A DNA stretch of 38,925 bases. It comes from Acidulodesulfobacterium_A sp049965795. GTDB taxonomy: Bacteria; SZUA-79; Acidulodesulfobacterales; Acidulodesulfobacteraceae. Both the position numbers and the translations under genes were made by a program. The stretch is taken from assembly GCA_049965795.1 (NCBI GenBank), contig JBMFVW010000015.1:1-38925 (forward strand), in the 5' to 3' direction. Every line of letters starts with the position of its first letter. Position 1 is the stretch's first letter. Below the pieces are notes generated by a model. The model saw only the letters and a list, made by a program, of their open reading frames with translations, had not been told where the DNA came from and ran no database searches. Positions 24,879-33,392 of this stretch are shown in pieces.

Positions 24879-24937
24879 ATTTTTGCATAATGCAATTTTT
24901 TTATTAATATAGCACGTTTTATTATTTCGTTAATTTT

Positions 24938-26398
24938 TCAATTATTATTTTTTATAATTTTGCTATTTTCGTTGTTCTTGCCTCCGTTAAGCGGATACAA
25001 CTGTTTTCTATAGTAATCTTCTTCGTTTAAATCAAATTTTCTTCCGTTGTAAGCAGTGAAATATTTGCCGTTGCCAAACTCTGTTTCCCACGCCTTATCC
25101 GCAATTTTTGCATAATTTTTAGAGTATTCGTCCATCTTGTCCTTAAGTTCCGTAATAATTGATTCTCCTCCTTCCTGGGTTGCCTTTGCTCCTCCTTCTG
25201 AAACAACTTTTCTAAGAATTTTCGGATGATCTATTATCATGCATGGACGAAGCCTGTTTCGCACGCCCATCTGCTCTTTTCTAATCGATTTAAAATACAT
25301 TGAATTTAAAATTTCTTCCATAGATTTATCAAAAATATTATCGGCAGCAAACTGTGCAAATACGCAGGGCTCAACTCCGCCGTTTGCGTTTACGTGAAGA
25401 TAAACCCGTCCTCCCGAAAGGCATCCGTGGGAAAGTACGCCGTCGTTCCAGAAATCGGCAACTACTATCGGCTTTGTTTCTCTTATTTCTACTACTCTTT
25501 TCCTTCTAAAATCGCGCTGTTCGGGAGTTGGCATAAGATTTACGTCAGGTTCGCGCCCGATAGGTATATAATTAAAATACCAGCCCAAAAATGCGCCCTG
25601 TTTAATATAAAAATCTATAAATTCGTCGCTTACTATCAATTCATTGTTATAGCGTGTAGCGGTAGCCGAAAAACCAAACAAAACCCCGTTATCTTTAAGA
25701 TTATTCATTGCTGCTACTACTTTTTTGAAATGACCTTTGCCTCTTCTTTCGTCTGTTTCCTTCTCAAATCCTTCAACACTTATGCATGGGAAAACATTTC
25801 CAATATTAGATAATCTTTCGGCAGTTTTACCGTCTATAAGCGAACCGTTGGTATAAATCTGAAAATAGCAGTCGTTGTTTCTTTCTAAAATATCAAACAG
25901 ATCTTTTCTTACAAAAGGTTCGCCGCCTGATATGGTATAAAAAAATATGCCGAATTTTTTGCCTTCGTCGATAATCTCGTTAATTTTTTCAAACGAAAGT
26001 TTATCATTTCTCGTATAATTTGCAGAGTAGCAACCGTAGCATTTTAAATTGCAGTGCATTGTAGGGCTTATAACGTAAAAAAGAGGCGGATAAAATCCAT
26101 TTTTTTCTATAAATGCTTTTCTTCTCTCGCCGCTTAGCAAAAGAAAGTTTGAAATAAAATTATCTAATATTCCCTGTTTTACGTTTTTAGATAAATGCGG
26201 GAATTTTCTTTTTAATCCGATAAAAATATGATCGAAAAAAATCTTTCCTGCAGGCGCCTCAAAATTATTGATTTTATCGGAAAGTTTAATTATAGTTTCA
26301 TCGCTTAATTTAGGCAGCACATAGTTTCCCGCAAAGTGAAATACGTTTTTCACGACGGAACTTTTAACGGACTGTTTGAACGAAGCTAATCTCTCCAT
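24938..26398 (-). CDS. Radical SAM/SPASM-like protein of unknown substrate
   Basis: A 486-residue radical SAM enzyme. Residues 1-105 form an N-terminal helical region. The SAM-cluster motif CNLKCYGCYSANY is at 116-128 (Cys116, Cys120, Cys123), then ISGGEPFVRKDL. A C-terminal region supplies further cysteines, in HGCLSGGRVYLHVNANGGVEPCVF (about 335-360) and RPCMIID, as in SPASM-type auxiliary cluster domains. The 100 residues after that are hydrophilic and lack known motifs. SPASM proteins usually modify peptides or tetrapyrroles, but no precursor peptide gene is adjacent. The start is strongly supported by GGAGGAGGA just before the ATG. It is a single-gene unit with its own terminator. Confidence 0.85.
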   Translation of the reverse strand: MERLASFKQSVKSSVVKNVFHFAGNYVLPKLSDETIIKLSDKINNFEAPAGKIFFDHIFIGLKRKFPHLSKNVKQGILDNFISNFLLLSGERRKAFIEKNGFYPPLFYVISPTMHCNLKCYGCYSANYTRNDKLSFEKINEIIDEGKKFGIFFYTISGGEPFVRKDLFDILERNNDCYFQIYTNGSLIDGKTAERLSNIGNVFPCISVEGFEKETDERRGKGHFKKVVAAMNNLKDNGVLFGFSATATRYNNELIVSDEFIDFYIKQGAFLGWYFNYIPIGREPDVNLMPTPEQRDFRRKRVVEIRETKPIVVADFWNDGVLSHGCLSGGRVYLHVNANGGVEPCVFAQFAADNIFDKSMEEILNSMYFKSIRKEQMGVRNRLRPCMIIDHPKILRKVVSEGGAKATQEGGESIITELKDKMDEYSKNYAKIADKAWETEFGNGKYFTAYNGRKFDLNEEDYYRKQLYPLNGGKNNENSKIIKNNN

Positions 26399-26587
26399 TT
26401 TCCTCCTCCTGATTAAAATAAAATTAATATTTTAATTATTGATATTTCATAATTAAACGCTATATATCAATTAATTACATTAATTAAAGAAGTTATTCAG
26501 AGCTTAAAAAAGGTAAAATATTTATCGTTTCTTATTAATATTTTATCGCAGGTATTCAAAAAGTCAAGGACGAGGTTGCAATTTCGG

Positions 26588-26616
26588 TTGCAATTTTAAT
26601 TTTTTTTTGGGATAAT
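26588..26616 (+). promoter_or_regulatory. Promoter for tRNA-Ala
   Basis: TTGCAA (26588-26593), a 17-bp spacer and GATAAT (26611-26616). Transcription would start about 43 bases before the tRNA and would include the hairpin repeat R7. Confidence 0.55.
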
Positions 26617-26625
26617 GTCTATATT

Positions 26626-26654
26626 ACGGTGACGGAATTGAATTCCGTCACCGT
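26626..26654. repeat. Dispersed repeat hairpin, copy R7 (sequence variant)
   Basis: A perfect 29-bp palindrome with arms ACGGTGACGGAATT and AATTCCGTCACCGT around one central base. It has the same architecture and central GAATT(N)AATTC as R2 and R9, but different paired stem bases. It sits 10 bp before tRNA-Ala. The rest of 26399-26664 is AT-rich with no gene seen. Confidence 0.8.
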
Positions 26655-26664
26655 CGCAAAAAGT

Positions 26665-26740
26665 GGGGGGTTAGCTCAGTTGGTAGAGCGATGCCTTCGC
26701 ATGGCATAGGCCAGGGGTTCGAATCCCCTATCCTCCACCA
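26665..26740 (+). tRNA. tRNA-Ala (anticodon CGC)
   Basis: 76 nt with encoded CCA. Acceptor stem GGGGGGT/ATCCTCC includes the G3-U70 pair that identifies alanine tRNAs. D-arm GCTCAGTTGGTAGAGC, anticodon stem ATGCC/GGCAT around TTCGCAT (anticodon CGC), and T-arm AGGGGTTCGAATCCCCT. Confidence 0.97.
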
Positions 26741-26807
26741 TTTATAGAATTGGGTCTTACCCTGCACGTAAAAAGCTATAATCATTACAGTAAAGTTTTT
26801 CTAATCT

Positions 26808-28094
26808 TTAAAATAATTTTTTTATTGCTTCCGTAATAACTTCAATAGTTTTGTCTAAATCTGCTTTAGTATGTTTAGAACTTAAGAACATTGCTTCATA
26901 TTGCGAAGGCGCAATAAATAATCCTCCGTTTAAAGCCGAAGCGAAAAAATCTTTAAATTTGTTTGTATCTGATTTCATGACATCGCTAAAATTAACAACT
27001 CCTCCGCCTTTCAAAAACACGGTTAATATCGAAGAAATATAATTAACAGTTATTTTATCGCTATAATTTTTAAGCTCATTTTTTAAACCGTCTATTAAAT
27101 AATTTGCGGAAGAATTAGCTTTTGATACGGCGTCGTCGCTTTCTATAGCTTTTATAGTCGCAATACCGGCGGCTACGCATACGGGATTTCCCGATAAAGT
27201 ACCTGCCTGATAAACGGGTCCAATGGGAGAAAGGAATTCCATTATATCTTTTCTGCCTCCGAATGCCCCTATAGGAAGTCCGCCGCCTATTATTTTGCCA
27301 AGACAGGTAATATCGGGTTTTAAGCGAAATAAACCCTGCGCTCCGCCTTTAGAAAGTCTGAATCCTGTTATAACTTCATCAAAAACAACGAGAGAACCGT
27401 TATCATGGGCTAAATTTATCAATTCATTTAAAAAACCTTCTTTAGGCAAAACGACACCCATATTTGCCGCGACAGGTTCTATTATAACCGCTGCTATCTC
27501 TTTTTTGTTTGCGGAAAAAAGCTCTTTGACGGACGATATATCGTTATAAACTGCGACCAAGGTATCTCTTGAAAGACTTTCCGTAATGCCTGCACTTGAC
27601 GGAACTGATGTAGTCAGCGCTCCGGAGCCTGCTTTAACCAGCATAGAATCGGAATGTCCGTGATAGCATCCTTCAAATTTTATAATTTTGTTTCTTCCGG
27701 TAAAACCCCTCGCGAGCCTCAAAGCACTCATAACGGCTTCGGTTCCGGAATTTACCAGTCTGACCGACTCTATGGACGGAAAATGTTTATTTATTAAACC
27801 GGCAAGTTCTATTTCCGCTTCAGTCGTGGCGCCGAAACTAAAACCTTCCGATGCTGCCGACCATACGGCTTTAACTACTCTTTCGTCTGCGTGACCAAGA
27901 ATCATGGGGCCGTAAGACATTACATAGTCGATATATTCGTTTTCGTCTATATCGTAAATTTTGTCATCTTTGGCACTTTTTACGATTATCGGCGGTAACC
28001 CGACCGATTTAAACGCTCTAACCGGACTGTTAACGCCTCCGGGCATAAGCGATTCGGCATGTTTTACTGCATTTAAGCTTTTATCTCGTTTCAT
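26808..28094 (-). CDS. hemL: Glutamate-1-semialdehyde 2,1-aminomutase
   Basis: This PLP enzyme converts glutamate-1-semialdehyde to 5-aminolevulinate in the C5 route to heme and other tetrapyrroles. The 428 residues match the family. Motifs include MPGGVNSPVRAFKSVG (17-32), GPMILGHA, VNSGTEAVMSALRLARG, CYHGHSDSMLVKAGSG, and the PLP lysine in CLGKIIGGGLPIGAFGGR (near 268). AAAGGAAAA precedes the ATG at a good distance. It is followed on the opposite side by tRNA-Ala. The alpha/beta hydrolase gene lies 21 bases upstream in the same orientation, so the two may be co-transcribed without evident functional link. Confidence 0.97.
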   Translation of the reverse strand: MKRDKSLNAVKHAESLMPGGVNSPVRAFKSVGLPPIIVKSAKDDKIYDIDENEYIDYVMSYGPMILGHADERVVKAVWSAASEGFSFGATTEAEIELAGLINKHFPSIESVRLVNSGTEAVMSALRLARGFTGRNKIIKFEGCYHGHSDSMLVKAGSGALTTSVPSSAGITESLSRDTLVAVYNDISSVKELFSANKKEIAAVIIEPVAANMGVVLPKEGFLNELINLAHDNGSLVVFDEVITGFRLSKGGAQGLFRLKPDITCLGKIIGGGLPIGAFGGRKDIMEFLSPIGPVYQAGTLSGNPVCVAAGIATIKAIESDDAVSKANSSANYLIDGLKNELKNYSDKITVNYISSILTVFLKGGGVVNFSDVMKSDTNKFKDFFASALNGGLFIAPSQYEAMFLSSKHTKADLDKTIEVITEAIKKLF

Positions 28095-28115
28095 AAATTT
28101 TCCTTTAAAAATTGA

Positions 28116-29219
28116 TTATAAAAATTTCCTTCCGGCTTTACTATTTTTTAAGGTTTTTTTAGCGGCGTTCTTATCGGATTTCGGCAGATAAGGAGCAAAA
28201 AATTTAAAAACCTCCATATTCCAGCCCGGAAGTACGACATGACCGCTGTTTTTGGCGACAAAAAGTTTTTTCTTCGATTTAATGAGTTTATATACAACCA
28301 AAGTGCCTTTAGGCGGACAGTCTTCGTCTTTAAGTCCTATGCCTACCATAACCGGAACTTTTATCCATTTTGCAAAATGTCTGGTGTCCACGTAATATAA
28401 AGACCGCATAACTTTTGCTTTATCTTCGGGGTGTTTCTTTAGAAAAGCCTTAACTTCCATATAAGGACCCATTTTTGCCAAAGGCATCTGCACCGGAATA
28501 TCGCTTAAAAACGGAACGTCTCCTGCTGCCGCCGTAACGCGAGGATCTATGGCAGCGTCGATTAGAGACAGCCCTCCGCCCATACTTCCGCCTGTAACAA
28601 AAATATATTTATTGTTTATATCTTTATAATGTTCCAGAAACCTTAAGGATGCAAGGGAATCCATTACAATTTTTACCATAGAAAAACTTTTTACGTGAAG
28701 AATTCCGTTAGTCATAAGACCAGGGAAGCCGGGATGATAAACCGCTGCGCTTCTGCCGTGACCTCTTAGGTCTATAGAAAGAGCCGCATACCCCCTTCTT
28801 GCAAAAAAATGCGCCCAGCCGGGTGTTCCGTAAGAACCGTAGCCGTGAAGCAGCAAAACCCCAGGATATTTTTTTCCTTTGGCACCGTAAGGAATTGCAA
28901 AATAGCCTTTAAGCTGAAGTCCGTCGTAAGATGTAAGGGTTAGACTGTAAGTTTCTATTTTATTAATTTTATCGTTATAAAGCGGTCTTAAAGAATAGAT
29001 GACTTTCTCGGTCCGGAGATGGGCATACATTTTATGCCAAAATTTTTTAAACTTTTGATATCTGGTAAGTTTAATTTTAAAAACTTTAGATTTTGACGAA
29101 GATAGCAATCCTTTGGGCTGCGTCTTAAAATTTTTATATAATAGTGTTCCTGCAGCTAAAACTACGACGACTATTAATAAAGTTATTAAAACGGTTTTAT
29201 TTTTATTATTTGTTTTCAT
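28116..29219 (-). CDS. Membrane-anchored or exported alpha/beta hydrolase
   Basis: A 367-residue hydrolase. Residues 8-28 (KTVLITLLIVVVVLAAGTLLY) are a signal anchor or signal peptide. The catalytic domain (about 105-350) shows the oxyanion segment LLHGYGSYG, DLRGHGRS, the nucleophile elbow TGGSMGGG (near Ser211), a probable acid in GIGLKDEDCPP, and His in NSGHVVLPGW. The layout resembles acetyl xylan esterase/prolyl-oligopeptidase type esterases, but the substrate cannot be inferred. It should act in the periplasm. It lies downstream of the cytochrome c terminator and upstream of hemL. Confidence 0.85.
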   Translation of the reverse strand: MKTNNKNKTVLITLLIVVVVLAAGTLLYKNFKTQPKGLLSSSKSKVFKIKLTRYQKFKKFWHKMYAHLRTEKVIYSLRPLYNDKINKIETYSLTLTSYDGLQLKGYFAIPYGAKGKKYPGVLLLHGYGSYGTPGWAHFFARRGYAALSIDLRGHGRSAAVYHPGFPGLMTNGILHVKSFSMVKIVMDSLASLRFLEHYKDINNKYIFVTGGSMGGGLSLIDAAIDPRVTAAAGDVPFLSDIPVQMPLAKMGPYMEVKAFLKKHPEDKAKVMRSLYYVDTRHFAKWIKVPVMVGIGLKDEDCPPKGTLVVYKLIKSKKKLFVAKNSGHVVLPGWNMEVFKFFAPYLPKSDKNAAKKTLKNSKAGRKFL

Positions 29220-29286
29220 AATTAATTTTTCTAATTTTTGTATAACAGAAGTTTATATTTATTAGGATTGGCATAAAGAATCATAT

Positions 29287-29338
29287 AAAAAGGCATCTAT
29301 GAATTTAAATTTATTCAATTTATTCATAGATGCCTTTT
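29287..29338 (-). terminator. Intrinsic terminator after the cytochrome c gene
   Basis: Perfect 17-bp arms, AAAAGGCATCTATGAAT (29287-29303) and ATTCATAGATGCCTTTT (29322-29338), with a T-rich tract on the minus strand beyond. It lies 47 bp after the cytochrome stop. Confidence 0.85.
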
Positions 29339-29384
29339 ATTTTTAATTATGTTGATTAATTTTGCTTGATGATGCTATAAACAC

Positions 29385-29693
29385 TTATTTTAAAGATTCA
29401 AGATATTCCGCAACGGTTTTTAGCTGAGTCGGATTAAGGTTATGATTCGGCATCATAGTGGTTTTGTCATGAACTTTAGGAGTATTGATCTGAACTTCAA
29501 GCCAATGTATAGAATGACCTTTAGTTCCTTCTTTGTCGAGATTAGGACCTATCGATCCGCCTTTTCCGTTAATTACGTGACATCCCGCACAGCCCTGAGC
29601 ATTAATAATTTTCAGTGCGGCAGTTTTTAAGTTTCCTGAAGCCGGTTTTGAAGCAGACGCTGTTTTAGCTTTTGTTTTTGAAGATGCTTTTTT
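29385..29693 (-). CDS. c-type cytochrome, 5' end lost in assembly gap
   Basis: 102 codons are readable, ending at a TAA. They open with a Lys/Ala/Ser-rich linker (KKASSKTKAKTASASKPA), then a mono-heme cytochrome c domain: QGCAGCHVINGKGGS holds the CxxCH heme site, GPNLDKEG follows, and MMPNHNL supplies the likely axial methionine. The C-terminus TQLKTVAEYLESLK is the standard final helix. The start codon and presumably a signal peptide lie in the 100-N gap. It should be a periplasmic electron carrier. A terminator follows. The reverse-complement frame over this stretch is not a gene. Confidence 0.88.
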   Translation of the reverse strand, partial: KKASSKTKAKTASASKPASGNLKTAALKIINAQGCAGCHVINGKGGSIGPNLDKEGTKGHSIHWLEVQINTPKVHDKTTMMPNHNLNPTQLKTVAEYLESLK

Positions 29694-29793
29694 NNNNNNN
29701 NNNNNNNNNNNNNNNNNNNNNNNNNNNNNNNNNNNNNNNNNNNNNNNNNNNNNNNNNNNNNNNNNNNNNNNNNNNNNNNNNNNNNNNNNNNNN
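29694..29793. other. Assembly gap (100 N)
   Basis: Exactly 100 N, probably of arbitrary length. It removes the start of the cytochrome c gene. The sequence on its right (29794-29864) is a copy of a dispersed repeat, which may be why assembly stopped. Confidence 0.99.
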
Positions 29794-29864
29794 TTCCTTC
29801 CGAATTTTCTTTTATTATCTTTTTACTTTATCGAACTTTACAATGTTCTATCGGCAATTTTGGG
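29794..29864 (-). repeat. Dispersed repeat, copy R8 (cut by the gap)
   Basis: Read on the minus strand it starts CCCAAAATTGCCGATAG (29864-29848) and ends GGAAGGAA at the gap. It aligns without gaps to about 6745-6814, with roughly eight mismatches. The continuation (the GGTGTCAGAT end) would fall in the gap. GGAAGGAA is therefore repeat sequence, not necessarily a ribosome binding site. Confidence 0.75.
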
Positions 29865-29876
29865 TTAATATAGCTT

Positions 29877-32372
29877 TTATATCTTTATATCTATATCTAT
29901 AATTTTTAAACCTTCTGGCAATAACATATTTATTTTATCTTTTAAATCGGCTAAGTTCGCCGAATTCATAGTTGCAGCATGAATTTTAGCAATTCTTCCT
30001 TTAATATACAGCCCGTCGCTTTCCGACATGAAAGGTATCGGGTTGGAATAGCTCAGTTTCGGTCTCAAAGTATATTGGGATTCTTTATATAACAGCGGAA
30101 TTTTTAATATCCTGAAAGTTTTAAGGAGTATTTTAACCGTTTCTAAATGTCCGAGATATTTTGCTATCTCTCTTTTGGAATATGTAAAAGTTATTTCGGA
30201 AAACGGAATCGTTTTAGCTGTAATAATATTATTATTGCCGTTAAAATTATCCGGTTTTGCGAAGTTTCCGCCAGATTCGTTTAAAAAGCCGCCTTTATTT
30301 ATATTTCTTCCGAAAGCATAATTTACGCGGCTATTTTCATCTGCTTCATTTTCGTTGTTTTTAATATTTTTTTTATGCATTTTTATATTTGCGGCTTTAG
30401 ACGAGTAAACGGGGCTTACGGCTTTAAAATCGCATACGCCGCATAGATAGCATATTTTTCTGCAGTTTTGAGTAGAAAGGCCTTCTATATCTATATCTAT
30501 ATCGGAATTAAAATAATAAACAGAGTTTGCATTTTGCAAATAAGATTTTTTATATTCATCTTTCAAAAATTTTTTATCGATCATAATATCTATGAAATCC
30601 CATGGGAGCGGATCGTTGATATTTTTTTCTTCATATAAGTAATTAAAATAACCTTGATAATGATAATCGATTTTGCCGCCGTCCCCGTCGCTATCCAGGT
30701 TTTCGTTTTGATTCCGGTTTTCGTTTTCAAGCGCTTTTATCCACGCATTATAATTAAAAAGCCTCGACTCGCTGTCATAAACCGCTCCAGACTTATATGC
30801 CCCATATATAATTTTAGAAGTAAATTCATCCCCCCTAGATATGAGGGCTTCTATAAAACTGACTTTTGGATCCTGATATTTAAAATTTACGTTCAGCGGT
30901 TTTAATATCTTTTTTAAATAATTTATTTTAAAGTTAAGATTTTCTTCTTTTTCCATAGGAAACCATTGAAAAGGAGTGTGGGGTTTAGGTACGAAATTAT
31001 TTACGTTTACGGTAACGTTAAGTCCTTTTGCAACTTTTTTTATTTTTATTATTAAAGCGGCTATCCCGTCCAAATCGGCGATTCTTTCAAAAGGAAGACC
31101 TATCATGAAATAAAGCTTTAAAGATTTATATCCTTTTTGCGAAAGTCCTGCTGCCTCATTAAGAAGATCATTTTCGGATATATTTTTATTTATTATACTT
31201 CTCAGCCTTTGGGTCCCGGCTTCAGGAGCCAGCGTAAAATTTGTTTTTTTTACTGCGGCTGTTTTTTTAAGTATATCTTCGCTTAAAGAACCTATTCTCA
31301 TAGACGGAAACGACATAGATATTTTCTCTTCTTCGGTTAACTCTGCCAACTCCGAAAGCAGTTGTTCTATTTCTGAATAATCTCCCGTAGAAAGCGAAGA
31401 GAGCGATATTTCTTCTAAACCGGTTGCATGCAATCCGTGTTTTACCGCATTTAACACAGTATCTTTTTTTCTTTCCCTTACCGGTCTGTAAATATAACCT
31501 GCCTGACAGAACCTGCAGCCGGAAGAACAGCCTCTCGCTATCTCGACGGCAAGCCTGTTATGAACGGTTTCTATAAGCGGCACAATATGCTTATTTATAT
31601 AAGTATGTCCGCTGTTTTTAAAATTAAAACCGCTAAAATCATTAATGTTATTATTAATGTTATGGTTTAAATCTATGTCATTAAGCAACGATTTTTTTAC
31701 TGTTTTTGAAATTCCAGGCACATAAACGCCACGAATTTCCGCAAGCTTTCTTTTAACATAATTTCTGTAGTCCGATATATCGACCGCACCGGACTTAAGG
31801 GCGTTTTTTGCCTTCAATACGGTATCGCATACCTCTACGGTAGTAATTTCGCCGTCTCCTATAATGAAAAAATCCATAAAGTCGTTTAACGGAAGAGGGT
31901 TAAAAGCGCAGGGTCCGCCCGCCCCTATAAAAGGAAAGTCCGCGCCTGTCCGGTCTTTAGAAAATACGGGAATGCCCGAAAGCTCAAGCATTAACAATAC
32001 ATTAGTATAGGATAGTTCATACTGCAGGGAAAAACCGGCTATATCGAAATTTTTAATTTCTTCGAATGATTCCAATGAAAATAAAGGAATATTATGCTCT
32101 TTAAGCTTTTCATTCATATCGGGATAGGGCAGGTAAACCCTTTCGCATGCAATGTAATCGACGGAGTTTAAAATATCATATATTATTCCCATTCCTATAT
32201 GGCTCATACCCAATTCGTAAAAATCGGGAAAAGCCAAGGCAAATTTTAAAGGAATACTTTTGATATCTTTTATAGTAGTTCCTGTTTCTAAACCCAGATA
32301 TCTGACCGGTTTTTGGACGAAAGGAAGAATATATTCGTTTAGTTTGTTATATAATTCAAGATTTGCTTTCAT
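29877..32372 (-). CDS. B12-binding domain/radical SAM protein fused to DUF2344
   Basis: An 831-residue protein of the group pairing a cobalamin-binding-like N-terminal domain (about 1-240), a radical SAM core with IARGCSSGCRFCQAGY (near 284-299) followed by RPVRERK, and a C-terminal DUF2344 domain (about 700-831; FTYSKREIAKYLGHLETVKILLKTFR, then RPKLSYSNPIPF). It resembles the TIGR03960/TIGR03936 fusion, whose reaction is unsettled; RNA modification has been suggested because DUF2344 often neighbours ribonuclease G genes. The stretch 530-700 is low in conservation and rich in Asn. There is no Shine-Dalgarno near the ATG. Upstream is CTGACA-N19-TATAAT, with the CTGACA in repeat R9. Confidence 0.88.
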   Translation of the reverse strand: MKANLELYNKLNEYILPFVQKPVRYLGLETGTTIKDIKSIPLKFALAFPDFYELGMSHIGMGIIYDILNSVDYIACERVYLPYPDMNEKLKEHNIPLFSLESFEEIKNFDIAGFSLQYELSYTNVLLMLELSGIPVFSKDRTGADFPFIGAGGPCAFNPLPLNDFMDFFIIGDGEITTVEVCDTVLKAKNALKSGAVDISDYRNYVKRKLAEIRGVYVPGISKTVKKSLLNDIDLNHNINNNINDFSGFNFKNSGHTYINKHIVPLIETVHNRLAVEIARGCSSGCRFCQAGYIYRPVRERKKDTVLNAVKHGLHATGLEEISLSSLSTGDYSEIEQLLSELAELTEEEKISMSFPSMRIGSLSEDILKKTAAVKKTNFTLAPEAGTQRLRSIINKNISENDLLNEAAGLSQKGYKSLKLYFMIGLPFERIADLDGIAALIIKIKKVAKGLNVTVNVNNFVPKPHTPFQWFPMEKEENLNFKINYLKKILKPLNVNFKYQDPKVSFIEALISRGDEFTSKIIYGAYKSGAVYDSESRLFNYNAWIKALENENRNQNENLDSDGDGGKIDYHYQGYFNYLYEEKNINDPLPWDFIDIMIDKKFLKDEYKKSYLQNANSVYYFNSDIDIDIEGLSTQNCRKICYLCGVCDFKAVSPVYSSKAANIKMHKKNIKNNENEADENSRVNYAFGRNINKGGFLNESGGNFAKPDNFNGNNNIITAKTIPFSEITFTYSKREIAKYLGHLETVKILLKTFRILKIPLLYKESQYTLRPKLSYSNPIPFMSESDGLYIKGRIAKIHAATMNSANLADLKDKINMLLPEGLKIIDIDIKI

Positions 32373-32395
32373 TTTTAATTTTTATTATTATCATT

Positions 32396-32426
32396 ATACA
32401 ATATTATTAGGAAAAAGTGTCAGATT
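32396..32426 (-). promoter_or_regulatory. Candidate promoter of the B12/radical SAM gene
   Basis: On the minus strand, CTGACA within repeat R9 (about 32424-32419), a 19-bp spacer and TATAAT (about 32399-32394). The spacer is longer than ideal. The leader would be about 15 nt. Confidence 0.4.
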
Positions 32427-32491
32427 ACCTAAATACGGGGACAGAATTCAATTCTGTCCCCGTCTCAAATTAGATACTGCATGAACTTCAT
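32410..32491 (+). repeat. Dispersed MITE/REP-like element, copy R9
   Basis: It starts GGAAAAAGTGTCAGATTACC (32410-32429) and holds a perfect hairpin ACGGGGACAGAATT/AATTCTGTCCCCGT (32435-32463), then CTCAAATTAGATACTGCATGAA. It aligns without gaps to R1 in reverse. It lies in the divergent region between the radical SAM gene and the site-2 protease. Confidence 0.85.
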
Positions 32492-32576
32492 ACATTTATT
32501 GACTTTTTTGGTTAATACAGAAAAAAATATGACAACTTTTCCGCAGTGCAGAATTAAAGTTGACGAAAAAATTTTG

Positions 32577-32606
32577 TTGATTTATAAATAAAAATAATCG
32601 TATAAT
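32577..32606 (+). promoter_or_regulatory. Promoter of the site-2 protease gene
   Basis: TTGATT (32577-32582), an 18-bp spacer, TATAAT (32601-32606). The ATG comes 8 bases later, leaving a leader of about 2 nt and no room for a Shine-Dalgarno. Confidence 0.6.
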
Positions 32607-32614
32607 GATGGCAT

Positions 32615-33331
32615 ATGAACAATACGATTCAACTAATAGTAATAGCAATAATTCCGGTTTTATTCGCCATTATACTTCACGAGGTCTCACACGGCTACGT
32701 AGCGCATATTTTCGGCGACGATACCGCTAAAAAAGCCGGCAGGCTCACGCTCAATCCTATTAAGCATATCGATCCGTTCGGGACTATACTTCTCCCTTTA
32801 TTGTTAATTTTGGTGGGTTCACCGTTTTTATTCGGCTATGCAAAGCCTGTTCCCGTAAATTTTAACGGCTTAAAAAATCCGAAAAGGGATACCGGATTCG
32901 TTGCGGCTGCAGGGCCGGTGACTAATTTTATTCTGGCTTTTATATGTTTTGTTTTTTTAAAGGTTATACTTTTTGAATTTCCGGTTATGCATTCACATCT
33001 TGCATACTTCATAAGCCATCTTAGTTTTCAGACAGTTCAAGGCGCTCCGTTTTTAAAATTTTTCGTTTATCCGATAACTTTTATGCTTTTTATCGGCATC
33101 ATGATAAATGTAATACTCGGAACGTTTAATTTGATACCTATTCCGCCTTTAGACGGCGGCAGGATAGCCGTCAGTCTTTTACCCGAGCCTTTTTCGGGTT
33201 ATCTTAGCAAGTTGGAGCCTTTCGGTATATTTTTAATTTTAATACTGCTTTTGATAGATCCAGGCAATTTTTTAGTGGTTTCTTTCAATTTTATAGTAAA
33301 CGATATAGTATTAAAAAATCTATATTTTTAA
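32615..33331 (+). CDS. Site-2 protease family (M50) membrane metalloprotease
   Basis: A 238-residue intramembrane metalloprotease of the compact YwhC-like type without a PDZ domain. The zinc site is HEVSHG (His22, Glu23, His26) in the first membrane helix, followed by GDDTAKKAGRLTLNPIKHIDPFG. The second conserved motif NLIPIPPLDGGRI (near 172-184) supplies the third zinc ligand. Four to five hydrophobic segments are seen. The substrate is unknown; the family includes sporulation and anti-sigma-factor proteases, but small members like this are uncharacterised. A promoter sits immediately upstream, so the transcript is probably leaderless. scpA follows after 61 bases. Confidence 0.92.
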   Translation: MNNTIQLIVIAIIPVLFAIILHEVSHGYVAHIFGDDTAKKAGRLTLNPIKHIDPFGTILLPLLLILVGSPFLFGYAKPVPVNFNGLKNPKRDTGFVAAAGPVTNFILAFICFVFLKVILFEFPVMHSHLAYFISHLSFQTVQGAPFLKFFVYPITFMLFIGIMINVILGTFNLIPIPPLDGGRIAVSLLPEPFSGYLSKLEPFGIFLILILLLIDPGNFLVVSFNFIVNDIVLKNLYF

Positions 33332-33392
33332 TTTATAGCAAGAAACTGCCGATTCAAATTCAAATATTTAATCCTACAATTTATTTATAATT

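Noticed and set aside
29442..29902. Plus-strand frames over the cytochrome region and gap
   Set aside because: The minus strand encodes a convincing cytochrome c with CAGCH and MMPNH. The plus frames are shadows, and one crosses the N run.
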